Shown here in pieces: positions 42,002 to 50,421 of a stretch of 64,000 bases of DNA. Every line of letters begins with the position of its first letter. Within the stretch, counting starts at the first letter, position 1. A program made the position numbers and the translations under genes. This stretch comes from Chelatococcus sp. HY11 (GTDB lineage Bacteria > Pseudomonadota > Alphaproteobacteria > Rhizobiales > Beijerinckiaceae), in the NCBI RefSeq assembly GCF_018398335.1, contig NZ_JAHBRX010000005.1, positions 1 through 64,000 of the forward strand. Direction: 5' to 3'. The notes below the pieces were generated by a model. It saw nothing but the letters and a program-made list of their open reading frames with translations. It did no database searches and was not told the DNA's origin.

Positions 42002-42613
42002 ATGGGGATCCGATGGATTGCCAGGGCTTCGCTGCCCTTGATCGTTCTCACAGCGTTTGTCCATCCCGTCATTGCCGATGACCGGGTGCCGCTGCGCGAT
42101 GGGGTGTATACTGAGACGGCACGACGATGCGCGGAATTCAGACGGGGCAAGCTCGACTTTGCGCCCTATGAAGTCGACAAGGGTGGAAAGCAGTTTCAGG
42201 GACCGGAGACCGCCTGTGTGGTGGCCACGATAAAAATGGTCCGGCCGCCGCATCGCTATCTTGTCGAGACTACCTGCCGGGAGGTTGATGAGACCTTCAC
42301 GCAGTCATTCATCCTCGATGTCCCGACGCGGGAGCGGTTCAGCCTCGAGGGCGAGGACTATCAGTGGTGTACAACCCTTGCGACCACCGCGCAGAAAGCG
42401 CCCGCGACGCCCCCCTCGCGCGGAATGGCAAACAAGGCGCTGATCGACTATTGGGCGGATCAGAACGACGCTTGCCGGGGAGGCTCTGGCGACGACCCTG
42501 CGACCGAAAAGGCTTGCGGTCGCCGCGCGAAGGCGGTTGATGAGCTCAAGAAGCGCGGGCTTTGCTACAGATCCGTCAAAGGCGGTCAGGATTGGGTCCG
42601 GTGTCGGCGGTAA
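42002..42613 (+). CDS. Secreted hypothetical protein, Cys-rich
   Basis: A 203-aa protein with Sec signal peptide (MGIRWIARASLPLIVLTAFV, likely cleaved after VIAD). The mature part has paired cysteines (RRCAEF, ETACVV, TTCREVD, QWCTT) that could form disulfides. The C-terminal 55 residues form a second module: YWADQNDACRGGSGDDPATE, KACGRR and RGLCY, a motif I have seen appended to several periplasmic proteins. Start chosen at the ATG opening the signal peptide; upstream codons of the same frame lie in the previous gene. Function unknown. Confidence 0.7.
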   Translation: MGIRWIARASLPLIVLTAFVHPVIADDRVPLRDGVYTETARRCAEFRRGKLDFAPYEVDKGGKQFQGPETACVVATIKMVRPPHRYLVETTCREVDETFTQSFILDVPTRERFSLEGEDYQWCTTLATTAQKAPATPPSRGMANKALIDYWADQNDACRGGSGDDPATEKACGRRAKAVDELKKRGLCYRSVKGGQDWVRCRR

Positions 42614-42645
42614 AGGTATCAAGGCAGCGTCACGCAGGTCGGGGA

Positions 42646-42978
42646 ATGGCGGGCGGGGCTGTCACCCAGTCAGCGAGAGGATGCGCAGACGAAACTCTGG
42701 AGAGGCAAGTTCGGGCCTTCCATGCCCGGCTGTTTCCTGAAGAGTATGACGAGATTTACGACGACACTGTGGATGCTGCACTGCGGAGACGAGGCATCAA
42801 TCCGATGAGCGCCGACTCTATCGCACGCGTCGATGCTCGCCGGACGGAACTCGGGTTTTCCCCCTACACTGTCACAGGAACCACGGACCGCCTGGCAACG
42901 CTCGATTGGACGCGTGCCATGGTACGGCAGGGCAGGCAGGCTGAGGTCGAACGTCTGTGTGCCCATTACGGTCTTTGA
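42646..42978 (+). CDS. Hypothetical protein
   Basis: A 110-aa protein, MAGGAVTQSARGCADETLER at the start; the frame is open back to 42562 and the start is uncertain. Composition is natural (AFHARLFPEEYDEIYDDTVD, then SADSIARVDARRTELGFSPY) and the frame continues to a normal stop. It overlaps the following gene, suggesting coupling. No recognised domain. Confidence 0.5.
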   Translation: MAGGAVTQSARGCADETLERQVRAFHARLFPEEYDEIYDDTVDAALRRRGINPMSADSIARVDARRTELGFSPYTVTGTTDRLATLDWTRAMVRQGRQAEVERLCAHYGL

Positions 42979-43558
42979 CCTGGCGACCCGGCTGGCAATT
43001 CGTGATCAGCAAGAAGTCATCATCGAAGGACAACCAGGAACGAATTTGAACACAGGAACCGTTGATTCAACCATCCTGCCGATCCTTGGGGCATGGAGCA
43101 ACCTTGACCACCAGGCCTGGTCCATTGGCTTTGCCACGGTCGGTGTTGCAGATTGGCAGATCAAGGATCGGCTCTCTCGTATCTTTGGGGCCGGACCGGG
43201 CGTATTCTGGCTTTCGGTCAGGCGCGCGTCGCTGGCCCACATCCTCGATCACTTTGTCAGCCATCGCCATCCTGGCTATCGCTATCCGCAGCTCGCGCCA
43301 TTGCCTGTCAATGGAAGCACCTTGTATGTCGGCCAGACTTCCAACCTTGAGGCCCGGTTGCTCGAGCATCTGACCCATTCGGATGCGCAGAGGGAAGCTC
43401 TGCATCTCGATACCTGGGCACAGGGTGTTCATGGGATCCTGTGCGTGGATGCTGTCAGGTGCGATCAGGCGGAAGAAGCTGACCGAATCGTAGTTAATGC
43501 TCACCTGAAGCAGGCCTTGCGACCTTTGTGGTGCGGAGACGCGTCGTCCGATGCGTGA
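42959..43558 (+). CDS. GIY-YIG-like domain protein
   Basis: A 199-aa protein starting at GTG within the end of the previous gene, with GAGG about 12 bases upstream. The middle segment GSTLYVGQTSNLEARLLEHL matches the second half of a GIY-YIG nuclease motif (Y-V-G, then the conserved Arg and His). A clear GIY half is not visible, although GPGVFWLSVRR may replace it. The N-terminal half (VIIEGQPGTNLNTGTVDSTI) is unrelated. Could be a nuclease in mobile DNA or an inactive relative. Confidence 0.45.
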   Translation: MPITVFDLATRLAIRDQQEVIIEGQPGTNLNTGTVDSTILPILGAWSNLDHQAWSIGFATVGVADWQIKDRLSRIFGAGPGVFWLSVRRASLAHILDHFVSHRHPGYRYPQLAPLPVNGSTLYVGQTSNLEARLLEHLTHSDAQREALHLDTWAQGVHGILCVDAVRCDQAEEADRIVVNAHLKQALRPLWCGDASSDA

Positions 43559-43727
43559 TCGCCTCGCTCAGGTCGCTGCCTATTGCGCTACGATTTGGGG
43601 AACTACCGCGGCCAAGGCGGCCTTGAGCTTACCCGTTTCCGTGCTTCGCATTTCACGAGTTAGCCAACTTTCGCAATCATCGCGCTTGTTGTTCTTCAAA
43701 TGTTTTGCAGCCAAGGCCTTTTTAAGG

Positions 43728-44075
43728 TCAAAAAGCTTGAGGAGCTCCGCCGAACATCATAGAGCTTTCACCGATGGTTTCGGACGAGAGGCCGGCGTTC
43801 ATTCGGTCGCGCGCCGGGTTCTCCGTCAAATTGTCGTTCGCCTCCGCCACGTGGGCGCGCCAGAGCGCCCTACGGAACGGCACGGGAAGGTCCATTAAGA
43901 GATCCAATTCCATCGACTGCCAGACGATCGGCCGAATGAACCCCGTCGCGATCTTGGCATCGTAGCGCATGTGGTCGATGTCCTCCGGTCGGCTCATCCG
44001 GTGAACGTGGCGGACTACTTCATCAATCCATGAAATGTGGCGGCGTCGGCCTTTTGCCGCAGCCGGTTTCCCCAA
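43728..44075 (-). CDS. Hypothetical protein, possibly frameshifted near its end
   Basis: Reads RRRHISWIDEVVRHVHRMSR, then FIRPIVWQSMELDLLMDLPV and PFRRALWRAHVAEANDN, natural-looking but unknown. The start is unclear (TTG 44075 or ATG 43997). Just after its stop another frame gives AELLKLFDLKKALAAKHLKN and CESWLTREMRS to a TAG at 43580. So the gene may once have been about 50 codons longer, or a second tiny gene follows. No motif recognised. Confidence 0.4.
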   Translation of the reverse strand: MGKPAAAKGRRRHISWIDEVVRHVHRMSRPEDIDHMRYDAKIATGFIRPIVWQSMELDLLMDLPVPFRRALWRAHVAEANDNLTENPARDRMNAGLSSETIGESSMMFGGAPQAF

Positions 44076-44172
44076 CCGCAGACATGAGGCCGCACCCCAC
44101 TATTGGAGTAGCGGACCAGTAACTATCGAATTGCCGAAACTCGATCTGGATCAAGCCATTGCAAGCGCTTCT

Positions 44173-44463
44173 TCAAAAGCATTTGCAGGACAGTTCGAGC
44201 TCATCGATCTGGCGGCGCAATGCTGCGATAATGGCGCGAAGATCGTGATCACTTTTTGAGATCGAATCTGCCTTTGAGAGGTGCAAGGATAGAAGCGCGA
44301 TATGCGCAGCCAAATTGTGACGTTTGGCCCACACGTCTTCCAGCTCGGTCGCGACGGCCGCATCACCGACATCAGCGACGAGTGTGATTCCCTGCTCGAG
44401 CGCAATCTCTATACTCGCCCCGGCGGCGCGCACATCCGGATAACCAAGCATGAAACTCCCCAT
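44173..44463 (-). CDS. Small conserved accessory protein, paralogue of the gene at 7715-8020
   Basis: A 96-aa protein starting MGSFMLGYPDVRAAGASIEI. The ATG is chosen to match the relative at 7715 (both start MG-x-F); the frame is open to 44496. Shared with that protein are IEIALEQGITLVADVGD, a central Trp, HDLRAIIAALRRQID and the helical second half. The pair are far apart and on opposite strands. Function unknown; possibly a DNA- or protein-binding coiled-coil factor carried on mobile DNA. Confidence 0.65.
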   Translation of the reverse strand: MGSFMLGYPDVRAAGASIEIALEQGITLVADVGDAAVATELEDVWAKRHNLAAHIALLSLHLSKADSISKSDHDLRAIIAALRRQIDELELSCKCF

Positions 44464-44820
44464 GAGACATCGCAACCCTGCGGTGGTCACCACCATTTGC
44501 GAAGAAAGCCACTAGCAATGGCTCACGTCCGCCCAATGACTACGCTGCATATGCATCGTGGCCATCCCACTCCGCGCTTACGATCGGGCAGAGCTTAGGC
44601 TCGAGACGTGGCTAAGCAGCACAGGTAGCCCATCCTGTTCGGCAGCCGGCCGGCACCTTTTCCTGAGGGACCCTCGGCAAATGATGCTGCCCGCCCGATA
44701 TCATAGACAGCACCAAGGTTCCTACTCCAAATGGGTTATGGCCCGCCGCGTGGAGCACGCTATCGTTCACTTGGCAGGAGTGATGGGGACACCGAGCTGC
44801 ATTTTCGCACACAGGCGCAT

Positions 44821-45499
44821 GACAGGGGAGGAGGGCGTGGATGAAACGGGGTCTGTCTCTAGGCCTGTTGGTGGGGCCGCGGTCGAGACAGCGGCGAATG
44901 CTGCCATGCGGCTGGTAGCTGCCTTGCTGGAGCTGCTGGCTGATCCCGCATTTGTGGTCGACGGAGGCGGCATCGTCAAAGTCCACAACAGCGCCGGCAC
45001 GGGATTGATCGAGGATAGCCGTGTCGGGCTGTCTTCCACAGGCCAGCTGGTTTTGCGAGGCACGCGCGCAGCACGCCATCTTTCCAGCCAGATCTCAGTC
45101 TGCTGCGCGTCAGGTCGGTCACAGCTTGACGGCTTTAAAGTTGAAGGCCCTGACTCACGTGAGCTGTCGGTTGCTATTTTCCCCCTGATGTCGGAGGCAT
45201 CGGGCGATATCGCGGCAAAACAGGGAAGGAATATCTGCGACGCTCTCGTGGTGTTTTCAGTGGAGCGGACAATCAATAGCCTGCGAGCGCCGCCTCAGAG
45301 CGTCAGAGGTAAGTTTACGCCCACCGAGCGCCGTGTCGCGGACAAGCTGAAGGACGGCTGTGACCTGAAGTCGGCCGCCGCCGAGCTCGGCATCAGCTAT
45401 CAAACCGCCCGGACCCATCTGCGATCACTGTTTGCCAAGATGGATGTACACCGACAAAGCGATTTGGTTCGGCGGCTCCTGACGGAGGACAAGTCATAG
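44821..45499 (+). CDS. LuxR-type HTH transcriptional regulator
   Basis: A 225-aa protein from ATG 44821; an earlier ATG (44737) would add 28 residues and neither has a good ribosome site. The N-terminal part (LLADPAFVVDGGGIVKVHNS, then GLSSTGQLVLRG) resembles the PAS-like sensory region of rhizobial LuxR regulators. The C-terminal HTH is FTPTERRVADKLKDGCDLKS, AAAELGISYQTARTHLRSLF and AKMDVHRQSDLVRRLL. It sits alone, next to the IS6 element. Its targets are unknown. Confidence 0.75.
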
Positions 45500-45537
45500 T
45501 CGCGCTGCATACTGCGGGCACCGCCACGAGGTGTTTA

Positions 45538-46354
45538 GGCGATGTCACCTTAACTTACGTTCTGGCGCGCCGAATGGGTTGAGCATCGCGGATTGATTTC
45601 AGGCCATGGTTCCCGTCACAGCTTTCCACGCCGCGATCGCCTGAAGGCGGTGCAGGTAAACCTCGACTGCGGATCGTTGGGAACGGGGTGGGACGAAGAG
45701 ATTTCGGACAGCGGAGAAGATCGAGACGAAGCGTTGCAGGCTTCCGGGTGATCGAAACCCCTGCATCATTCGCTCCCGCTTTCGTAATGGTACGTGCGAA
45801 TTCTCGGCGCGGTTGTTAAGGCCCTTGTGTGATCGATGATCGACATTTGGCATGATCTGGCGATGCGCCGCACCATAGGAGCGCAGCTTGTCGGTAATCA
45901 TCCGCTTCGGCGCGATGCCCTGCTTCTTCAAAAGTCGAGCCAGCAATCGCTTGGCCGCCTTGGTATTGCGGCGGGCCTGGACGATCTCGTCAAGCACATA
46001 GCCATCCTGATCAACAGCGCGCCACAACCAGTGTTTCCTGCCGGCAATGGTGATGACCACCTCGTCGAGATGCCACACGTCATTCCGGCTGGGCTTCTTG
46101 CGATGAAGGCGACGTGCATAGTCTGGGCCGAACTTCTTTACCCAGCGGCGGATCGTTTCATAGGAGACGACAATGCCACGCTCCAGCAGCATTTCTTCGA
46201 CAAGACGCAGGCTCAGCGGAAATCGGAAGTAGAGCCACACTGCGTGTGCGATGACCTGGGGAGGGAAACGATGGCGCTTGTAGCTGATGGATGAGGTGTT
46301 CATCCAGGTGCGTATATCACAATGCTACTCACAAGCCGTTACCGTGACATCGCC
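45538..46354 (-). mobile_element. IS6-family insertion sequence
   Basis: An 817-bp element with short inverted ends GGCGATGTCACC (45538) and GGCGATGTCACG (reading inward from 46354). It is filled by one transposase gene. The eight bases on each side (GGTGTTTA and GGTGCGGG) share only the first four, so no 8-bp target duplication is seen; this would fit IS6-mediated deletion. Confidence 0.85.
45599..46303 (-). CDS. IS6-family transposase
   Basis: A 234-aa DDE transposase: HTH region YETIRRWVKKFGPDYARRLH, D80 in VWHLDEVVITIAGRKHWLWR, D138 in RMITDKLRSYG and the Glu in NRAENSHVPLRKRERMMQGF. Length and order are typical (IS26-like fold without extra domains). Intact. IS6 elements move replicatively and form cointegrates, so this copy could have driven joining of the accessory genes on its left with the catabolic genes on its right. 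Confidence 0.95.
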   Translation of the reverse strand: MNTSSISYKRHRFPPQVIAHAVWLYFRFPLSLRLVEEMLLERGIVVSYETIRRWVKKFGPDYARRLHRKKPSRNDVWHLDEVVITIAGRKHWLWRAVDQDGYVLDEIVQARRNTKAAKRLLARLLKKQGIAPKRMITDKLRSYGAAHRQIMPNVDHRSHKGLNNRAENSHVPLRKRERMMQGFRSPGSLQRFVSIFSAVRNLFVPPRSQRSAVEVYLHRLQAIAAWKAVTGTMA

Positions 46355-46506
46355 GGTGCGGGGCCAAGTCAATGGCCTAACGCGCAAAAGAAGTCGTAAA
46401 TTGGGCATCATGGACGTCCTTGAATATACGTTGCATCTCGATCGGAATGACGGGACACGTGCATGCACTATAACGAATACATGGATTTTGCCGCGGGGAC
46501 ATGACA

Positions 46507-46932
46507 ATGCCGCTTGAAGTTGGTACGACTCTGCCACTGCGTAGGATCGACTTTGTAAATCCCGATACGATGCGGGTTTGGGCGCCAATACTCGCAGACC
46601 CGAACCCAATCCACCTCGACCGTGATGCTGTACGGGCGAAGGGTCTCGGAGACCGACGGGTCAACCAGGGCGTCATAAGCGCCGCCTATGTTATGGATAT
46701 GCTGCAGGCGTCGTTCGCAGAAGGTTTTATCGTGTCATTCTCCAGCCGCTTCATTGACAATGTGTATGAAGGCGAGACGGTAGAGGCTAGCGCTAAAGTT
46801 ACCGCGATCGAACAGATAGGTATTATGGTTAATATCACCTGCGACTTTGTACTAACCTCGATTGAACGAGGGTCGGTGCTGATCGGGAATGCAGTCGTCT
46901 CGCTTCCCTCATCCGCTTTCTCGACGAACTAA
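46507..46932 (+). CDS. MaoC-like hot-dog dehydratase
   Basis: A 141-aa single-hot-dog protein of the R-specific enoyl-CoA hydratase type. Catalytic D31 and H36 lie in LADPNPIHLD, followed by RVNQGVISAAYVMDMLQASF and a closing strand SVLIGNAVVSL. ATG 46507 is favoured by spacing from GGGGAC; ATG 46501 is also in frame. It faces away from the CaiB gene and is the leftmost acyl-CoA gene of the region. It probably hydrates an enoyl-CoA made by one of the local dehydrogenases. Confidence 0.85.
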   Translation: MPLEVGTTLPLRRIDFVNPDTMRVWAPILADPNPIHLDRDAVRAKGLGDRRVNQGVISAAYVMDMLQASFAEGFIVSFSSRFIDNVYEGETVEASAKVTAIEQIGIMVNITCDFVLTSIERGSVLIGNAVVSLPSSAFSTN

Positions 46933-47166
46933 GTTTGCTAATCTCAATTTTGTTCTATGCTATGCAGAATCCGGCTGACAGGAATTTTTGTGTTAGGTTG
47001 CTACAGAATCACCAAACCAGATTCTCATTGGAGTGGGCCAGCCTTCAATTCGGCTGACAGTCTGAGTCAGCTTCGCACCGATTTGAGACTTCCTTACGGT
47101 TCAAGGACGTTGGATGCAGTTCTCAGCCGAGTATTAACTCAGTTTATGGCCTCACATTTTTCTAAG
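46933..47166. other. Intergenic region between convergent MaoC and CaiB genes
   Basis: No supported gene. A 75-codon frame here is Cys- and Ser-rich without ribosome site and is rejected. No clear terminator stem was found. Confidence 0.4.
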
Positions 47167-48255
47167 CTAATTTGCCTCCGCTGACCATCGTGCCAGCACG
47201 TCCTCGAAGGTACAAGATGTGGCGGTCCCGATTACGCTCTGCGTTCGGCTGAAGCGTGGCGCAGGAGCAGGCTGTATGATACCGGCATGTTCGACAAAGG
47301 TCTTACGCGAGCGATTGTGCCGGTACTCAACCGCCTCGGACATGCTGAGGACTGGATAGACGCAGGCATCGCGGTCTTCGAAAAGAGCAGTCCACTCGTC
47401 GCGGCTTCGCGTCAAGAATCTGTCTGCGAAAGCGTCTGCCATCGCCTCATGGCCGGAAACGTCGTTTTGAGGGTAATCTGCGGGATCAAGGCCTAGCCCA
47501 GCGAGCAGTTCTGCGAAGAACTGCGGCTCAAGCGCACCCACCGACATATAACCGCCGTCAGAGCAGGCATAGCAACGATAAAAAGGGACGCCACCGTCTA
47601 GCATGTTCGACTGACGCTGCTCGTTCCAGCCGCCATTCTGCCGCAGTGCATGGAAAAGAGCCATAAGCAGCGGGGTGCCGTCGGACATCGCGGCATCAAC
47701 GACCTGTCCAATTCCGCTGCGGCGAGCCTCAGTCAATGCTGCCAGAACTCCGACAGCAAGCATCATAGCGCCGGCGCCATAATCGCCTACAAGATTGAGC
47801 GGCGGAATGGGCGTACGGCCCCTTTCGCCAATGGCGGCAAGCGCGCCCGCCACGGCGATATAGTTGATATCGTGTCCTGCACGTGAGGAGAGCGTACCGT
47901 CTTGTCCCCATCCGGTCATGCGGCCATAAACCAGCGTGGGCTGTCGTCCGAGGCACACGTCGGGTCCCAATCCTAGCCTTTCCATCACACCAGGCCGAAG
48001 TCCCTCGATCAGCACTTCTGCCTTCTCGATCAGCGCCAAAGCCGCGTCGCGACCGGCCGGTTCCTTTAGGTTGAGTACGATGTCGGTGCGGCTGCGATGA
48101 AGGATAGATCCTCCGACATCGTCATAGGAAACTTGTCCGCCGGCCCGCGCAATGCGAACAATGTCTGCACCCATGTCTGCAAGTAGCATCGCACACATCG
48201 GCACCGGCCCGATTGCATCCAACTCTACGATCCGCAGCCCCGCTAAAGGTCCCAC
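47167..48255 (-). CDS. CaiB/BaiF family CoA-transferase or acyl-CoA racemase
   Basis: A 362-aa class III CoA-transferase-fold protein, close to alpha-methylacyl-CoA racemases: MGPLAGLRIVELDAIGPVPM, LLADMGADIVRIARAG, LVYGRMTGWGQDG and GHDINYIAVAGALAAIG, where the His and Asp are in the position of the racemase catalytic pair. Length fits a racemase (~360 aa) better than CaiB (~405). The last gene of the minus-strand operon, 18 bp after the acyl-CoA ligase. It may epimerise a 2-methyl-branched acyl-CoA so that the dehydrogenase can use it, or transfer CoA. Confidence 0.9.
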   Translation of the reverse strand: MGPLAGLRIVELDAIGPVPMCAMLLADMGADIVRIARAGGQVSYDDVGGSILHRSRTDIVLNLKEPAGRDAALALIEKAEVLIEGLRPGVMERLGLGPDVCLGRQPTLVYGRMTGWGQDGTLSSRAGHDINYIAVAGALAAIGERGRTPIPPLNLVGDYGAGAMMLAVGVLAALTEARRSGIGQVVDAAMSDGTPLLMALFHALRQNGGWNEQRQSNMLDGGVPFYRCYACSDGGYMSVGALEPQFFAELLAGLGLDPADYPQNDVSGHEAMADAFADRFLTRSRDEWTALFEDRDACVYPVLSMSEAVEYRHNRSRKTFVEHAGIIQPAPAPRFSRTQSVIGTATSCTFEDVLARWSAEAN

Positions 48256-48273
48256 TCCTTGTCTCCGATATCG

Positions 48274-49953
48274 TTACTGTAAGGTGCTGGACGATCTGCC
48301 GAGAAAGCGCGCGATGTCGATCTTACCGGTCGGCACGAAGGTTTCGACCAACTTATACTTCTGGATCTTGGTTGTGCTCATCGGCCATTCGGTCACGAAC
48401 CGAATATATCGAGGTATCTTGTAACTGGCGATGCGACCCACGCAGTATTCGACGAGCTCGCCCTCAGTCACCGCTTCACCCGACTTCATCTCGACAAATG
48501 CAGCGGCCACCTCTACGAGGTGGTCGTCTGGCACCGAAATGACCTGGGCCATCTTTACTTTTGGATGCCTTGTCAGGAAGCTCTCGATCTCGACGGCAGC
48601 AACATTCTCCCCACCGATTTTGAGCATATCCTTGATGCGACCGGCATAGGCCAGAAGTCCTTCTTCATCTATCCAGCCAGCATCACCGCTCCGCAGCCAT
48701 CCGCTCGGCAACAACACCTTTGAAGTTTGATCCGGATCCTTGTAATATCCTGAAAAAATCGCTCCGCTAATTAGGATTTCACCGCGCGTGCCGGCGGGCA
48801 CGTCAGCAAGCGTTTCCGGATCAACGATGCGGATCCTGTGGACGCTCAGCGGACTTCCCACACGCGTCACACGCTGTTCGAGGGTCTCGGTCGGCTTTGA
48901 CATGGTGCTGACGCCGCCAGATTCAGTCAGGCCGAAACATCCTATCTGCGTTGCCTGTGGAATGGCAGCAGCGAACTTGCGCAACAACTCCGGGGCACCG
49001 ATATTGAGCATAAGCCGGAGTCGAGAGAGGTCTCGCCGACTGAAATCAGGGTGGTCTATGAGGGCCGCAGTCAGGGTTGGGAACGCTGGGTAGCAGATCG
49101 TCGCGCCCCACGTTTCCATCTCATTCAATGCTTGTCCGGCGTCGAAGTGTGTCTGGCAGAGATAGGCTGCCCCGATCTTCCGGCACGCATTCAAAGGTAG
49201 ATGTGACGACAAATGGTAGAAAGGAAGAGGATTCCAAAATACGTCGTTTTGTTCGAGAGCCAATCGATCTGCCATCGCATCGGCGACTTCGCTCACTGTA
49301 CGGTGGCTGATCATGCAGGCCTTGGGCTGCGCGGTAGTGCCGGAGGAAAAGATGACTAGAGCGGCGTCCTCAGATTGTACCGAGCTCACCCGCTGAGCAA
49401 GTGTTTCGTCAGATACGCTGGCTGAGCCGGCAATGAATTCACGCTCAGCTGGCCAGTTGACTTCGTCCGGCGCGTCGAAGTGAAATACGGCGCGTAGTTT
49501 CGGCGCCCCGGCAGCGGCCAACGGTTCGCCTTTGTACCAGGTTGCAAGTTCTGGAAACTGGCCGCAAAGCAGCGATTTGAGATCGAGATGCGGCTGACCT
49601 GAGCCGGTCGTGAACAATACGGCTATGTCCGCATGTTCTATGACGAAGCGCAGGTCCTCACCCCGATAGCGAGCGTTGAGGACCACCGCTGCTGCCCCGA
49701 TCATATTGGCGGCACCAACCAGAACAGCATAGTCCCAGTTGTTTGGCATCAGTATGCCGACATGCTCGCCGCGCTTAATTCCAAGCGCGAGCAGGGCACG
49801 GGCTGCGGCAATAGTCTGACGTGCGAACTCCGCATAGCTTGCATGTCGCTCCGAAAGGATGAATGCGGTGCGATCGGGCCAGCGTTGCGCAGCCTCCAGT
49901 ATGGAATTGCCGATGGTACCCGGTCTAGCGCGCAGAATCGTTTCTAAAGACAT
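48274..49953 (-). CDS. AMP-forming acyl-CoA synthetase/ligase
   Basis: A 559-aa ANL-family enzyme that activates a carboxylic acid to its CoA thioester using ATP. The P-loop-like motif is IFSSGTTAQPKACMISH; A5 is GCFGLTESGG; the hinge motif is YAGRIKDMLKIGGENV; the C-terminal catalytic Lys is in STTKIQKYKL. All are intact. It probably performs the entry step of the pathway encoded around it. The acid cannot be named from sequence; aromatic, alicyclic and branched fatty acids are all possible. Confidence 0.93.
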   Translation of the reverse strand: MSLETILRARPGTIGNSILEAAQRWPDRTAFILSERHASYAEFARQTIAAARALLALGIKRGEHVGILMPNNWDYAVLVGAANMIGAAAVVLNARYRGEDLRFVIEHADIAVLFTTGSGQPHLDLKSLLCGQFPELATWYKGEPLAAAGAPKLRAVFHFDAPDEVNWPAEREFIAGSASVSDETLAQRVSSVQSEDAALVIFSSGTTAQPKACMISHRTVSEVADAMADRLALEQNDVFWNPLPFYHLSSHLPLNACRKIGAAYLCQTHFDAGQALNEMETWGATICYPAFPTLTAALIDHPDFSRRDLSRLRLMLNIGAPELLRKFAAAIPQATQIGCFGLTESGGVSTMSKPTETLEQRVTRVGSPLSVHRIRIVDPETLADVPAGTRGEILISGAIFSGYYKDPDQTSKVLLPSGWLRSGDAGWIDEEGLLAYAGRIKDMLKIGGENVAAVEIESFLTRHPKVKMAQVISVPDDHLVEVAAAFVEMKSGEAVTEGELVEYCVGRIASYKIPRYIRFVTEWPMSTTKIQKYKLVETFVPTGKIDIARFLGRSSSTLQ

Positions 49954-49970
49954 GAGTGGATCGTTTTAAG

Positions 49971-50390
49971 TTAGATCTTGGCAGCAAAGATGGTGTCGCG
50001 GTAGGCAATCTTCCATTGCCCATCCTCGACTTTGAATTGGTCGACATACTTGGCGACGACATAGGGGTCTTCCAACTTGGGTAGACCATCAGCATTTTTG
50101 CCATAGCTGCGGAAGACCGTAACGTAGGACGTAGCCTCGCCGCTTTGTGGACCATCAATGTTGATGAGCATGTTACTGCAGACATGAATTAGCGGATCAG
50201 TTGTCAGCTTATCGAAGAACGCCGCTATGGCCGCCTGTCCTTTGAACTCACCATCCGGGCGCCTCAGCACGCCATCGCGCGAAAATAATGAGATCAGTTT
50301 CTTGAAATCGCGGGTATCGACGCACTCGCAATACTCGATCATCAGGCGTTCACATGCGCGCTCTGCCATCAACAATGCCAAATCAGTCAA
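49971..50390 (-). CDS. SnoaL/NTF2-like protein
   Basis: A 139-aa cone-shaped alpha+beta barrel protein: MAERACERLMIEYCECVDTR, FKKLISLFSRDGVLRRPDGE, FKGQAAIAAFFDKL and DQFKVEDGQWKIAYRD. TTG 50390 is taken as start because AAAAGGAGAG lies at ideal distance; the first ATG (50369) has nothing comparable. Members act as ketosteroid-isomerase-like isomerases, dehydratases or hydrolases on small substrates. In this operon it may isomerise or hydrate a cyclic intermediate. Confidence 0.82.
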   Translation of the reverse strand: MTDLALLMAERACERLMIEYCECVDTRDFKKLISLFSRDGVLRRPDGEFKGQAAIAAFFDKLTTDPLIHVCSNMLINIDGPQSGEATSYVTVFRSYGKNADGLPKLEDPYVVAKYVDQFKVEDGQWKIAYRDTIFAAKI

Positions 50391-50421
50391 TTTTCTCTCC
50401 TTTTCACATTGCAAACATGAG

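Noticed and set aside
46957-47184. 75-codon frame between MaoC and CaiB genes
   Set aside because: No ribosome binding site, unusual composition, and it runs into the end of the CaiB gene.
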